A DNA stretch of 64,000 nucleotides, taken from positions 24,965,876-25,029,875 of the forward strand of contig NC_079373.1 in the NCBI RefSeq assembly GCF_021018895.1, read 5' to 3'. Positions 1 through 27,853 of this stretch are shown one piece after another. This DNA is from Seriola aureovittata (taxonomy: Eukaryota > Chordata > Actinopteri > Carangiformes > Carangidae). Within the stretch, counting starts at the first letter, position 1. Each line of letters starts with the position of its first letter. The position numbers and the translations under genes are program-made. A model generated the notes under the pieces. It was not told where the DNA came from. It saw only the letters and a program-made list of their open reading frames with translations, and ran no database searches.

Positions 1-1794
1 AAAATGAAAAAGAATTTAAAGGTTCGTTCTGAATGGATAACTTCGTAAGATAATTACCAATAACTTTTAAAAGCACCAATCAGAAAACATGAATCCTCTG
101 TCTCGCCAGTCGCTTCAATCGCTTTTACTGTAGGAAAAAATCCCCAAGGCAACCCTGACAGACGGGAGCGACAGGTGGAGCAGATTTGCCCAGACAGAGA
201 CAAGGCGGTTAGTGACGAGGGCTTGTGACTGTAACTCCTCACTATTGTTGCCCCCCTAAAGCACCAGACAGACTGCCATGGGTGGTCTTCCCTCCTGAAG
301 CCGCTGGCACCCGGCAGGTGCTTTTTGTTCACAGCGACACACACAACATGTCTTTTTTTTTTTACTGTGCTGCCTTATTTTACAAGCTGTTAAACAACCT
401 GTTAACTTGAATCCCCCTACGCCGCTCCGGTCAGGACAGCGGAAGCTGACATTAAAAAGGTAGGAAGTTTTAACGATGATAAACTTGTGCTGTCACTTCA
501 TCCTTATTGGTGTGGGGCGTCTCTTGTCATTATCAACTGCCACCAAAAACACACTGTGTGTCTCCACTTGTGACATCCTTCATGCGCCTTTCTTTCCTCT
601 CTGTGGTTTGTGCCTTTTGTGATCTGTGATCATCTGAACATAAACGACTCTGGTTTCCAGGTAAAAGGTCGTGTGTGTACAAACGGTGTCTTGGTGTTAT
701 ACTGAGTAGTTTTTATTTTATTTATTTATTTATTTTGGTTGAAGCACGACAAAGAAAATAACATAATATAACGTTATTGCTATAGATTTATATTTGGGTT
801 GCAGAGTTTTGTATTTGACTTAAATATATTTGGATTTATTGAGAGGGAGAGAGAAACAGAGAGAAAAGAAAGAGAAAAAATGTGCTGTGTTATACTTGGT
901 TGGATACACAGTGCTGAGATAAATGACCATTAAAATAACAATTTTTTAGTTCTTATACAGTTACAGTTTCATTAAACTGTGAAATAACACATTTATTGTG
1001 CATGTTAGCAGATAAAGAGTTAGAGCAGTAAAAATGTTATTTGTTTAAAGCGCTTGCAAGCGTCCTGACCCAGAACACATTGTAAAGAATCAGCCTGTCA
1101 CTAGATCACAAAACTCCATCTATGAACTAAACATTTGCGCAAACACCTCATGGAATAAAACTCCTACAAAAAAAAAAGAAAAGAAGATCTGCAGTAGTTT
1201 TTGCTGGAGTCTCTTTTAGGTTAAAACTCAACACAAGGACACTGTGCAAGGACAACCAGCCCTCATACAGTGCAAAGGGGGAAGTTCTAATAAAATATTT
1301 CCACCATTCAAGTGGTTAAAAACTCATCAGGAGCTGGAGACACAAACAAAGCTTTTGCAGCCTTGCATATTGCAAACATAAGATAAAGGTTTAAAACATT
1401 ATCATCAGCTGAACTTCCGCACTTAAGAGCCGTCAGCGTTCCTCCTCGTGGCCCAGTGTTGATGTTGTTTTCATTCCAGAGTTATCAGCAGTGAGTGGAT
1501 ACAGTTAAAGGTTTACAGTATGTCTTCAAACCACTGACCTAGTTTCAGTAACTGCACCATTTAGCTCACCGGTAGCACGCCAGACACCCTGGTTATTCCA
1601 TATTTAACTGACGTACCGAGGCAGTGCAGCGGGCAAAGAATCCAAAAATGTAGAAAAGAAATAAATAGGAACCGAAAGAAGAAGCAGAACTGATCAGTTT
1701 TACCTCCATAGACAACCACAGTGAAGCCAGTGGAGGCTGATATGGAAGAGTTGGTTTCACCGTCTGCACTGTCGGACAATAAAATGCGTGTGTG

Positions 1795-1825
<31 letters not shown>

Positions 1826-1858
1826 TTACCCCACTGACCCCCTGGTTTCCCTCTCTAG
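1..1858 (+). other. CFTR intron 11, 3' part
   Basis: AT-rich intron sequence upstream of CFTR exon 12. I looked for the preceding exon (the one holding human Phe508) and did not find it, so it lies upstream of the window. The only clear structure is a (TG)n tract at 1787-1826. Confidence 0.8.
1787..1826. repeat. (TG)n microsatellite before CFTR exon 12
   Basis: About 20 TG units with one CG interruption, ending 33 bases before the exon 12 acceptor. Confidence 0.9.
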
Positions 1859-16213
<14,355 letters not shown>

Positions 16214-16548
16214 CCGGCCAGACACACAAACACACACACACACACACACGTGCACGAACACGAGATGATGATGATAGTAAACGTTTCTGAGCCACGATGA
16301 GACATTGAAACTTCTAACACCAAATCCTAATGAAGTTGAATTAAAAATGAAATGTGTAGAAAAACAGGAAGTCAGGTTTCCATCATATTGACAGTCGACA
16401 TTTCGTTAATCAAAACCTATAATTAGGACTAATACATGCAGTTCTTTGCATATACAGACGATGTAACGTGCAAAATAGAAACTTCTCTAACATACAGCTG
16501 TCACAGAAGGAGGTTAATTTATTTACAGAGGAAGTTTTGCACACACGT

Positions 16549-16554
16549 AATAAA
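16549..16554 (+). terminator. Candidate proximal CFTR poly(A) signal
   Basis: Canonical AATAAA 336 bases after the stop. The downstream sequence is only modestly GU-rich (gtctgtaatggtttgaatg). Confidence 0.4.
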
Positions 16555-17894
16555 AGAATTACGTCTGTAATGGTTTGAATGTTTGAATGCTAAAATCAGA
16601 TGTGTGAGATTACAGAGATAAAGCTTCAGATTACAAGTGTGCGAAACTTGATCAGCACAGTACAACAAAGCTACAAGTCAAGGGATTGAATTGAACGTTA
16701 AAAATCAGGCGGTGTGACAGCTGCAGAAATCTGTCGGCTCCCCATCCCAAGCTGTTGGTGTAAATCTGTCACCAAATAAGAGAAACTAATAGTAAAACCA
16801 GCAGGTGTTTGTGCTGCAGGGAGAGTTTTTATTTCCTGATGCGTGGAAGATAAAATCCTCCACGTGAATGGGGACCAAAATGGCGGAAAAGTTACGTGCC
16901 ACCGACGTAAAAATGAAGCACGTACCAACACACCCTGAACATGAGGCCTCAGCCCGACCGACTGGACACTTTGTCGTTGAACTACTTCAAGTACCTTTGT
17001 AGGTTTCGGCGCCTTTTGGTGCTGGACCAGCTGTAGCGAGCGCTCAAACATCATCTTCTCTCCTGAGGCCACTTGCTTTCAAAAAGTATGAATTGCATCA
17101 ATTGCTTTGTTTTTTTGCATAAATGTTTAAAAAACATTTTTTATAAAATATGGATTGGATAAATGATTAATGAGAACTGGATCAAAAAATATGAAAATGG
17201 GCAAAAAATATTTAAATATTTCTGATAAGATATGAAGTGATCAGCTGTCAACACACAGTGACGCTGTTGGCTGAAGCTCCTGACGAGTGATGACTCAGAA
17301 ACCCTTATTTTTCTATCTGTATGCACTTTAGAGACGCCCCGAGGTACTCAGCGGTCCAACGACTGAACGTTGTACAACAGTTTGTTTTTGTTTTGTTTCC
17401 TCCATGAAGTGAAGTGTAGATGTAGAATTTACTTTGATGACAAATGATTCTTTTTACTTTCATTGTTCCGCCTCTGTTACTTGATGAATTACAGAGAGAA
17501 GAAGAAGAAAACAAAACAATTTTCTATTTGAAGTAAAGTTATATTTTTTCAGAGCCACTGCTGTACAAACATTTAGCAATTCTTCTTCTTTTTGTCTCAT
17601 CTGTTGCTTCCCTCTGAAACTGGAAACCTGTAACATCGTTATATTTTCTTCTTTGGTTGGAGGGAAGAGAGTGTCGCTCCCTTCTTACTGAATAATAGTT
17701 TTGTATAGCAGTGATGCAGAAGATTAAGGTACCGTGGAGAAATGCCTTGATGTGATAACTGTGACGACAGATTTCTTTTCTTCTTTTTTTTTTACAGTGT
17801 AAATTAAGAACGATGCTGTTTCTTACACATAGGAAAAGGACGCAGATGTCCTGAAAAAATGTATAAATGTATTTGTTCAATCAACTATATTTCC

Positions 17895-17900
17895 AGTAAA
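17895..17900 (+). terminator. Candidate distal CFTR poly(A) signal
   Basis: Variant AGTAAA followed about 20-40 bases later by a strong G/T-rich element (tgtgggtttgtctttctttg). That arrangement is typical of a cleavage site. Confidence 0.45.
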
Positions 17901-17918
17901 AGATTTTGAGAATTTTAC

Positions 17919-19250
17919 TGTGGGTTTGTCTTTCTTTGTTAAAAGCCGTGAGCATCAACCACGTTACAGGAAAGTCTGTTTTATGTTTTGGTTTTTGTTC
18001 ACGAGGCGTTTGTGACTGATTCCACCTTTTGTTTCAACACACACGACATGGAGAGAAGGTTTCCTCCCTGAGGTCCAACACTTGTTACTGGGTGATGAGA
18101 CCTGGCTCTCAGTTGATCTTCTCAGTTCTTCCCCGAAGGTGTTGGAGGTGATCGGAGTCAGGTTGGAAAAGCCTTGTTCTGTTGTCACAAAGTTTTCATT
18201 TCCCCTTAATAACTGCAGCCCAACCCAAACCATGAACAACACATCCAGACCGAAGTGTGTGCACAAGAGAGTCTGCATACATTTGGACATGTGTGTCCAC
18301 AAATGTTTTGGTAGCAGGAAATGTCTTTGATTGATTTTTGATCGGGTTCTGATGTCAGAATTGAAGCGCGGTGTTGACACGGCGAGAAATTCATCATAGG
18401 AGGCAGAGAGCAGTTTCTGCCAGCGACACCAGCTGCCAACAAGATCTACTTTATACGTGTCAGAATCTCACCACCATCTGTAATTTATTTTCATTTTCCA
18501 CCTGTGAGTAGCTCCTTGATTTCCTTTGTGCATTGCATTGTGGAACAGTAGTGTAGTATACTATATGTGTGTATATATATATATATATCCTCTGAACCTT
18601 CTTAGAATTATTATTAGTATGTGACTGAGGCAAAGCTATTGTTAGCACAATGGCTACAATGGTAGTTTTTCCCTTTGTGTCACTGCTGTTCCAGAATTTC
18701 CACAAAGATTCTGGGAAATGTCTGAAATGTTTTAAACGTGAATCACACACACCGGTGTGAACAGATTGAAAGAAAAGTGAGAACGCAGAAAACATTAAAA
18801 AGAAAACTGAGCATTAGGTTGAGCATAAATCTGGGAGTGAAAACAGGAACTACAGAGGCCCCAAAGGCTCAAACGTTGTGCACGCAAGATAAAGAAACAT
18901 CCCTATTTGGCGGCTGTGTTTTAGTAAAATTAAAATAAATAAATAAAAACAGAATAAGTCAGATGGGGATTTTTAACAGTGCCATTTTAATGTTTGTGCT
19001 TGAAAGACAATTCTTTAAACCTCAAACAGCTATCGTACAGATCCAAATCATAGGTTGACTAAAATCTCTCCTGTACATATGTATAGATATATTTATATAA
19101 ACATTGTCTGCTTAAAATAAAACTTGTCCTTAAAAATAAAAACACAGGAAAAACACAGTGATAATGGAAAGCAAAAACAAAAGAAAAGAAAAGGAAAGTG
19201 TGAATTACACTGTAGGGCTCAGCTGGGGTGAATTGAACATGACTCGGGGG
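17919..19250. other. Intergenic gap between convergent genes
   Basis: AT-rich sequence between the presumed 3' ends of CFTR and CTTNBP2. It holds a (TA)n run near 18570 and AATAAA motifs on the + strand near 18932. No gene or RNA gene is recognised. Confidence 0.5.
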
Positions 19251-19254
19251 GAAA

Positions 19255-20219
19255 TGATGGGCATTTAAAATATTTATTATGGCTTACAGTTGACAAGAGG
19301 ACATCCTGTGTTTATACAGTTCTATTACTTATTGCCACATCCCTGTCACTTTGAAACAAGTGACGGGTTCAGAACCAAACTCACTTTACAAACACTATGT
19401 ACAAGTTTCTTTTTTTCTTGTTTTGTTCGTTTAGTTTTCAGCAGTTTTACTTGAAGGTTTCGTCACTGTACAAGCGTCATACCACATACACCAATCTATA
19501 GAGCATTTAAACTTACTAATTCTTATTTACAAATATATTTGGTAAAACCCTGATTAATTTCAACAGTATTTAAACCAACCTTGCAACTATTTAAAGATAA
19601 AACACTTGAATATCTCAAGATACTTAATAGCAAAAAAAACAAAAAACAACAAAAGAAAGAAAATAAAAACCTGCTCGTTTCTCTTCTTTGATCCGAAAAC
19701 ACTTCTCACTTAAAAAGAAACACCTGTAAGTATTTTCAGTTACTGTTCACCGGCCTTACACCACAGGAGAAGGACAGTATTTCACTGAAAGTACACAAAA
19801 ATACTGTGCCAGGACTGTTTTTTGAGGCAGTTTCCACCAGTCAAATACTTTATATCTCAACTCTTATTTCAGTAAATTCTTACTGTGTCTTGTCGACTGA
19901 ATACTGTCCCATTATATGCAGGTTGAAACACTGGAATAAGGTAACAGTAAAGTAACCTGCTCCATTACCTTCTGTTGGATTTTCTCCCCCCATGTAAATT
20001 CTTACCAAACCTTCTTCTTAATCTCCCGAACGATCAAATACTTCAAATACTGTAATAGAATAAAACTATGGTCCCCAAGTACACAACTGTAGTACAGTGT
20101 AACAAGTACGGATAACAAGTACAAATACTAAAAGTCAAAGGTCGTCAGGTACCTAGTCTTTACATCATGGAGGGAGGTTCACAGCGGAATCGGGAGGAGG
20201 AGGAGGAAGAGGAAGATTT
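19255..20219 (-). other. cttnbp2: Presumed CTTNBP2 3' UTR
   Basis: AT-rich non-coding sequence downstream of the CTTNBP2 stop. Its end is set provisionally by the AATAAA at 19278-19273. The true end could be further toward CFTR. Confidence 0.4.
19273..19278 (-). terminator. Candidate CTTNBP2 poly(A) signal
   Basis: AATAAA on the minus strand, about 940 bases after the stop. The downstream GU-rich element is weak, so this is a guess. Confidence 0.35.
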
Positions 20220-20407
20220 CTACTTGTTGTTGTTTTCATGCAGGTCTCTGTGGAGGATCCAGATGTCCTCCTGTGATTGGTTGTTGTCGTTGATGTTGTT
20301 GCGGTAGTAGTTGTAGTTGCTGCTGCTGCTGCTGTTGGGTGGAGCCTGCTTTGTTCTGCTGCTGTTTGTGGTTCTGCTGCGGCTGGGAGGCGTCTGGGTT
20401 CGGATGG

Positions 20408-20442
<35 letters not shown>

Positions 20443-20579
20443 GCAGCGGTGGACGCTCGTGTCTGCTGCCCCCTGCTGCTGGGGACGGGGAGCTGCGATT
20501 TGGCGCGAGGGCCTGAGCGCCGGTCGCTGCTCTGGACGGCTGCCTGGTTGGAGCTGCGGCTGGACTGACGGACAGCGGT
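20220..20579 (-). CDS. cttnbp2: CTTNBP2 exon 23, serine-rich tail and stop
   Basis: This 360-nt coding part has acceptor cgtcccgcag and stop TAG at 20222-20220. The frame set by exon 22 reads [20 protein letters not shown], then [11 protein letters not shown] (human KSFLPVPRSK), a run of nine Ser from AGC triplets, and [16 protein letters not shown] at the end (human WNLHKNEHLEKPNK). The other two frames show long poly-Gln and poly-Ala/Thr ORFs over the same bases, but neither follows from the upstream exon phase. Confidence 0.92.
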
Positions 20580-23500
20580 CTGCGGGACGACAAGGACAGT
20601 TTGGTGAGTTGAAGCCAGTTATTTTTTTATGCACCATAAGGACGGGGAAGTGAGATCAGCAGCTCTAGATCTGTAGCTGTAGACATACGTGTTCCAGATT
20701 TTAAATGTTTGTCGTCTTCTCAGATCTACTGACATCAATGAAGTAGCTCAGAAGATGCGTCGTCTGACCACGCCCACTTTACGCAGTGATTGGCCAGGTG
20801 TCTGACAGGTTAGAAAACTTCTCTCTCAAGCTTTATTTTTTTTTAATCGTTTACTGAACTTTTTCTATCATTTGTTTTAGTTTGAATGTGTTTGCTTTTT
20901 TAAATGATGATCAAGTTCAAGAGAGACAATTCTAGTTCTAGAGGTACCGATCTCCTAAAATCACATTTGCACTATTGACTATTGTTTTATATATTCATTG
21001 TAAGAAACAATTTAAGGTTTCCCTTTTTCTAACTTGTACATTTGATATATTTTTGATGTACTGCTGATCATTTGTACTCCTGCTCTCTGAGATGTTTATC
21101 ACCCTGGGCTGGTTGGATGATTAACCCCCACCCTCTCCAAATCAGACGTCAGAGGGAGGTGGAGGAGGCGGAGGAGGTTTCAGACGCTTGTTTGACAAGA
21201 AACTTCCAAAGAAAACTAAACTTTGCTTTCCACTCATTCGGTTCATCCTGGGGTCACTACACACAACACAAAGTGCAGGTTTGAATAAGAAAGGAAAAAC
21301 ACTAAATAAAATAATTCTCCTGCAGGTGAAACATTGTTCAAACGGTCGACGTCCTGTGATTTTCATCCTTCCAAGGTAAAGTCATATTTGAGATTTACAA
21401 TCTAAACGATTCATAAATTCATCTGATGGTATTTTAAAATGGCTGAATCATTCCCTCAACACCAAAACAATGAGCTAAAAGAGGCTTAAAGGCTCCTGCA
21501 CATCAAGCACAAACCTTACAGCTGCAACCAAACCTGCAGTAATGCAGAGTAGAGAAGAGCGGCTTCCTCAAACTGCCAATACTGCACAGGTCAATTATGT
21601 GTGAGGTAACAGCAAACATTCAGGAGACACATGATTAAACGCTGCACCAAACAATCACACACACACTTTTAAGATCTGAGTCACCGTCTGTGGTCGAGTG
21701 AGGTCACTCGGTGGAGTGATGATGACAAACAGGATTAGTAGAAAGTGTTTTTGTTTTGTTTTCTTTCTGTGTGGGTACATTTGTTTTATTGCTTTTAGAG
21801 ATGCAGTTTCAAGAATTAATACTCAAAAAAAAAAAAAATCAATTAAATGAACTGTTTGAATGGCTCTCAGTATTTATTTCTTCTCCCGCCCTCTTGTGGC
21901 CACAGTATGTTACTGTCTCTGCAGGCTAGCTTGATGTCCAGCCGACACGTGCATCACTTCTGTCATTTTTGTGGGCGTGGCTGAATCCCATCGACGAAGG
22001 CTGGCTGCATTTGTCGGATGTTTGTATGTGTGCATTGTGGGTAATCCTGGGATCTCTGACAGGTGAGTACTTTTAGGTAGCTACAGATAAGTGTGCCTGT
22101 CAAGCTGCCTTTGACTTAGCTTCTGCACATTGAGATGGTTGTGTGCTGGGGGAGAGGGCATACTTTATTTTCATATTTATTTTGACATTGAGCTTCCAGT
22201 TATTGATCTCCACCCCCCCCCCCGCGCTCTCACCATCTGCGGTCGCTGCTGGATGGCAGTTTCCTGCTCGGCCTTGTGGGACGGCGACACTTTGCTGGGA
22301 GAGCTGGAGAACAGGATCAGGTCGTCTTTGGTCTGAGAGATCTGTGGCAGGTAAACAAGAGCAGCGGTGAACACCTTGGACTGAAGGTGAGTAAACACAG
22401 TTTAATCATCATCAGTTTTCTGTCAGTTCACAGCAGGTGAGGGCTGTCATTACTGGCCGTGGATAAGGTGTTATGGTTTACGGTCTCAGATTAGGGGATC
22501 AGTTTTTAAAGGTCAGAGCTTATACCAATCAGAATCTTTTGGGGTTAGTCAGGAAAGTATTTCTATTCCTCAAAAACCTCCAACAGATCAAGTGTTTTCC
22601 ACCAGGACTCGTGCAGGTTTTAAAGACTCACACCCAACGTGGAAAAAAAAAAAATCTTGTGGCTTAAAACTCAGAGGCCAAAATCAGCCAGATAAATATG
22701 TGTGACCTCCGTCTCAAACAGCACAGGAGCTGCTTAAAGGGAAATCTCATTCCCATGCCAGTGTAAAACCCCAGACGCTCATAAGGTCTCTATATTTGGA
22801 AGGATGACAGCAACGAATTAAAGAGGCAGGAATGAGTCAAAACATGTGACGTAAACGCTGTCAGTGTAATTAAGACCTGAGAGGCGTCTGACGTTTATTC
22901 TGTATTTTGCTGGATGACACAGAGTGATAGTCGCAGGTCCATCTTTTTCTATTTTTCCTTCGTTTTAAAGAAGCTATTTGTAGGTTTTGCTCTTTGCTAC
23001 ACAGCTAGAAGCAGCATTAACAGCTGTGCACTTACCAGTCTAGAAGAGACAGTGTGAGTATCAGCATCAAACTTCATTCTTTCATCGTCCTCAGCAGGGG
23101 ACAGCAACACTAATATGATCAGCTCTCGTTTCTATCACTTCTTTCCTTCTACTAAAGCTCGCACACTAACCAGCTAGCCCCAGCTGAAGCTAAGTTAATG
23201 CTAACGTTAGCTATGTAGCAAAACACAAAACTTACAAAGTGTGCTGAATCTATTCCCCTTTAATTTGCCGTACCACAATTATATGGGTTTATAATAATAA
23301 TAACATCACAACATGGAAATTTGTGTAGTTTAGTTTTCAAAAAAGTCACTTAATGAAGGTTTATAGAGGGAAAGAGAGAATCCTGTGTTTATCTTTAAAG
23401 GTTTAAAAGGCTGTATCACACTGCTGTCATCACTGTCCACGTGTCGGAGAGTGTGACGATACCTTGCTGATGTCCGGCTCGGACCTGCTGGAGCACATGG

Positions 23501-25195
23501 TCTGCAGCTCTCTGATCAAATCCGTCTCGTCGTCGGAGAAGACGGACAAAGCCACGGGCTCCCTGAAAACACACGGACCCGAGAAGATCAGACGTAGTGC
23601 CGTATTTCACCTTACATCACACTTTTAATGAATCCAGCTGCTTAACTTAACGTGCTCATCGTCATCATGAGTGCTGCTTGTGTGACTGAGTGACCGCTGC
23701 TACTAACAACACTGCGTTATAGTAATAATAAAAGGACAGAACACAAACCTCTGGACTTTGCCATTGGCGATGAAGCTGACATCAGCGTTGGACAGTGACC
23801 CTGCAATCACAAGAGCAAACGTAAAGGATCAGGATCACTCAAACCACAAAACCCTCTCTCCTGCTGAGATCTAACAGTGTGGGTTTTATTTGTAGAGTGT
23901 TTGAGATTCTTGTCTCCACCCGCAGGAAAGTGAATGTAATTCTGTCACACCATTGATTTTATGCATAAACAGTGACGTGACTTTTATACAGACAACGTCC
24001 CTGTTACTCAAGATAACCACAAACCTTTCTTTTTTTCTTTCTTTCAATCAGGGACTGTTTTCCATGGAAGGTAAAATCTGGTGTAAACTGTCCACGCTGA
24101 TATCTGTGGATTATCCCGAGCGGTGATGTGAAGTGTAAGAGATTACATTACAGTTACAGATGCTGAAGTAAAGCGCCGTTACTTTGACATTTGGTGGTCG
24201 ACTCGTTCTCCGTCTCACTGGGAGTTTGATGGAGGATTTAGTTTGGACTCTCTGGTCTGCAGAACTGCAGTGTCTTGTTTCCTGTTTCTACATGTTTTAA
24301 ATACAAAATCTGATGTAACACTATTGCTGCTAAGTAATTAATAATGTTTCAGCCTGTTAAACAGCGTCACCTTGTGGACACTGACACAAACCATTTCTAG
24401 ACCTCTGGACTTTCACTACGGGTGAACAAAGCCTGCTCCATTCAAAGGCAGCTGAAAGTTGCTCCGTTACTGATCTTGAAATATCACCAAGTGTCTCCTT
24501 TGCAGCAACAGGTTCGGAGTGATTTAAGGTCATCTGAAGGACGCCGCTCCGCTCCTCAGTGCTGGCAGAGCAGCCATCTTACCCTCTCTGAAGGAGCCGC
24601 CGCAGCTCCAGTTTAAGGCGGGGCTTCCCTTCTTCCGGGGGCTGGTGTTGGATCGTCTCAGCTTGCTGCCGTCCCGCCCCTTCCTGCCTCCCCCGCCGCC
24701 GTTTCCTTTATAGGAGCCGACGGCTGACAGAGGGAGGGTCCCGCCACGAAACTCCAGCAGGTACCTGTCAATTTCTGAGTGGGAAACAAACAAACACACA
24801 CACATCAGTATCTTTTCTATCAAATCTGCCCCCTCCCCCTCCCCCTCCCCCACCCCCTCCTGTTGCTATGGTCACTCATTCCTGACTGTAACAGCAGCTG
24901 GTGAAACGCATGAATCGACTGCGACGCCCACACACCGTGTCGAGGCAGAGGGCATCCCAGGAGAACAGCCTTGTTGACCAGGATGCTGAGAGCTGCCTTC
25001 ACCACAGCCTGCTGCCCGGCACTCAGCCCACAGTTGCTAGGAGACGGTCGCTGCGATGACGAGGAGGAGGAGGAAGAGGAGGTAGTGCTCGAGGAGGAAC
25101 AGGAGGAGGAGGAGCGCTTGGCTGTTACCCGGGAAATGATGGCTTCTTCCACACGGGGGACGACCACGGCGTTCCAGAGCCGAGCGAGCCACCTG

Positions 25196-25253
<58 letters not shown>

Positions 25254-26540
25254 ATCAGCCTTATTCTATGCTAACATGTAGTTTAATACATCATTAGCAG
25301 CAACACAAACACCCACACACCTGACGACTGCCTGCGCGTTGTTCGGCACCACAGGGCAAGACAGGAAGAGCTGCGGGCCCAGCAAAGCCTCATGGGTACC
25401 GAGGCGGGACAGACAGGCATTGAGCTGCTGCCAAACCTGGCTCACCCACAGCACCGAGCGCTCCACGACGCCATCAGGTGTCCACGCACCAGTCCCCATC
25501 TGGAGGAGACACGGGCGGAGGGAGGGAGGAAATATTTCACAACACTGAGATCAATTAAAACTCGTCAGCCTGACGACATAAAACCAAACAGCTCGTTAGG
25601 TATTCTGAGAGTTTCCCCTCTCGTTAATGTTAATGCTCCATTTCAAAGTTGCAATTACTTTCTATCTTTTTTTAATTCGTATTCTTTTCACAGAGACTGA
25701 AGAAAGGATGAACCCGGAGAAATAATATAAAATACATAACAGCTGTAACTTCTTCTTTCAGTCCTTAAAATAGATATAACATCTTCTACATCAAGACATT
25801 CACGGTTTGAAAACAACATGCACTAAAAAAATGATTCTCAACATCGTCTCTCTCATCGACGGCAGATAAAACGCCCGACTGACCTTATGTAGCAGCTTCC
25901 TGCGGAGGTGCCTTCCCAGCAGGCCGTGCAGCGGCTCCTGGTCCCAGCGAAGAGTCACCCAGCGGAAGTGCTGCTGGAGGCGGAGCTCGGATCCCTGGAG
26001 GCGGGGCTTCGACAACGTGGCAATCAGGAAACTGCCCTCGCAGAAATGGTGGGGACCTAAACGATGAATGAATAGTGAAATGATGATTAATCTTCTATTA
26101 GTCTGTTAGTCAACTATTTATCTGGTTCCATTAGATGAAACTCTTGTTCGCAGCATTGATCTCACACGTCTGTTGCAGAAGAACCGTCTGAGTCCGGTTC
26201 TTGTATATCTGTATATACAGCCTGAACATGACGGTACGGAGCCGTACATACAGCAAAAGGTTTCGGGCTGCAGTCTTACCGGTGTTCAGGACCAGCGGCG
26301 AAGCGGAGCCCCTGCTGTCCAGACTGTGGCAGAGGTCTCCCAGCAGGCCGGTCAGAGAGGAAGCCTTCTCCAGTCCCTCCAGGAGCACCACCACACAGCG
26401 GCCAGCGTGACCGGGTGGCACCCCGACCCCCAGACCCGCAGCCGGCACCAGGAAACCTGACACAGGTAGAGGAGCGGGACGACGGGAAGATTATTATTCA
26501 AACTTCTGGATTAAAACGACACAACAGAAACATCCCGCTG

Positions 26541-26584
<44 letters not shown>

Positions 26585-27802
26585 TCTTACCACAGGTGAT
26601 GAAAGTCTCCAGCAGCTGCTCTTTGGTGAGGCTTTCCTCCACCTCCACCCTCACCACGTCACAGCCGAGCCCCCCTGCCTCCTGCTTGGACTGAGAGATG
26701 GAGGAGGAGGAAGGGAGATGAGTGAAAAGACAGAGAGATAAGAAGGCAGCACGTTGTCATGGAAACAGAGGAAATCTACTACTACTACCGTGCGCTGAGA
26801 GAAATGGAGCAAGATGAGAGTTTGAATGAGCAGAAGGGCTTTTCCAGGCAGATTGCTGCTGGTAAAGACAGCAGAGCGTTTTCCTTTGCTTCTTGTACGG
26901 TTCTACACTCAGGTGTCACTTTATTAGGAACACCTAGCTTAAAACTAACGCAGTCTCATACAACAAATCCTCCTTCATGAAGGTTATAATGTATGAACAG
27001 GTGAATCATCACTTTAGCAGCACTGGTTTTAAATAGCTGAACCTGATAACCCGACAGTGTACACAGTATATACACTGGTATTATGATCCATCACACGTGT
27101 GTAAAAAGCAACAAGTAAAAAAGGATGATATCCTTGTAACGTCCTGTAGTGAAGCAGGACCGGAGCAGTGTCTTAGCTGCATGTTTCATCATGTTCCAGT
27201 GATATAATGGACTAATGTTTTTGCTATTTGCATGGAGTTTCTGTTTCCTTGCATCACACTGTGCAACAGCAGTAAATTGAACTTCTCTTTAAAGAGGGTC
27301 CAGGGGAGTTTTCCTTCCCAACTTTCTTCATCTCAGAAACCTCAGAGACGGAGAAAAAAAACCCACTTCACCTGATTGGATAAACGTAGCGCTCACTGGT
27401 CTGCTATTTTTGCCTTTGATTTCAAGTTTGGAAGCTCGCGGTGGATTTTCCTGGGAACACTTGATAAAAATATTTCCAAAAATCAGTTTCTAAATTCACT
27501 ACATCGAGTGAGGAGAGAAAAAAGGCTCAATGCAACGTGGAGAAATATTCCTCTACTCGACTGAACCCAGCCGCAACTGGACATCAGTGTGACGTTGGAC
27601 TGTAACGGCTCCACAACAACACAACTTTAAACCAATCAACTGTCAGCTATCGTAAGCAACCTGCGTCTCCCCCCCAAAATCAGCAGATCAGTGTTTGTAC
27701 AGCGGTGAACTCACCTTGATGCAGCGAGCAACCAGGTTGGCAATGTACTCCTGACAGCTTCCCTCCAGCCCGTGAAAGATGAGGTTTCCATACTGTTCCA
27801 CC

Positions 27803-27853
<51 letters not shown>

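Larger units (their letters stand above)
16214..17918 (+). other. cftr: Presumed CFTR 3' UTR
   Basis: Non-coding, AT-rich sequence after the CFTR stop. The length depends on which poly(A) site is used: up to about 1.7 kb with the distal AGTAAA, close to the human 3' UTR length. No other gene is seen here. Confidence 0.5.

Noticed and set aside
1..1858. CFTR exon 11 (Phe508 exon) in the upstream part
   Set aside because: I searched the + strand for the ENIIFGVSYDEYRYR-like coding stretch and found nothing.
20165..20637. Poly-Gln and poly-Ala/Thr ORFs in the CTTNBP2 terminal exon
   Set aside because: The phase carried from exon 22 and the conserved KSQLPVP and C-terminal motifs select the third (Ser-rich) frame.
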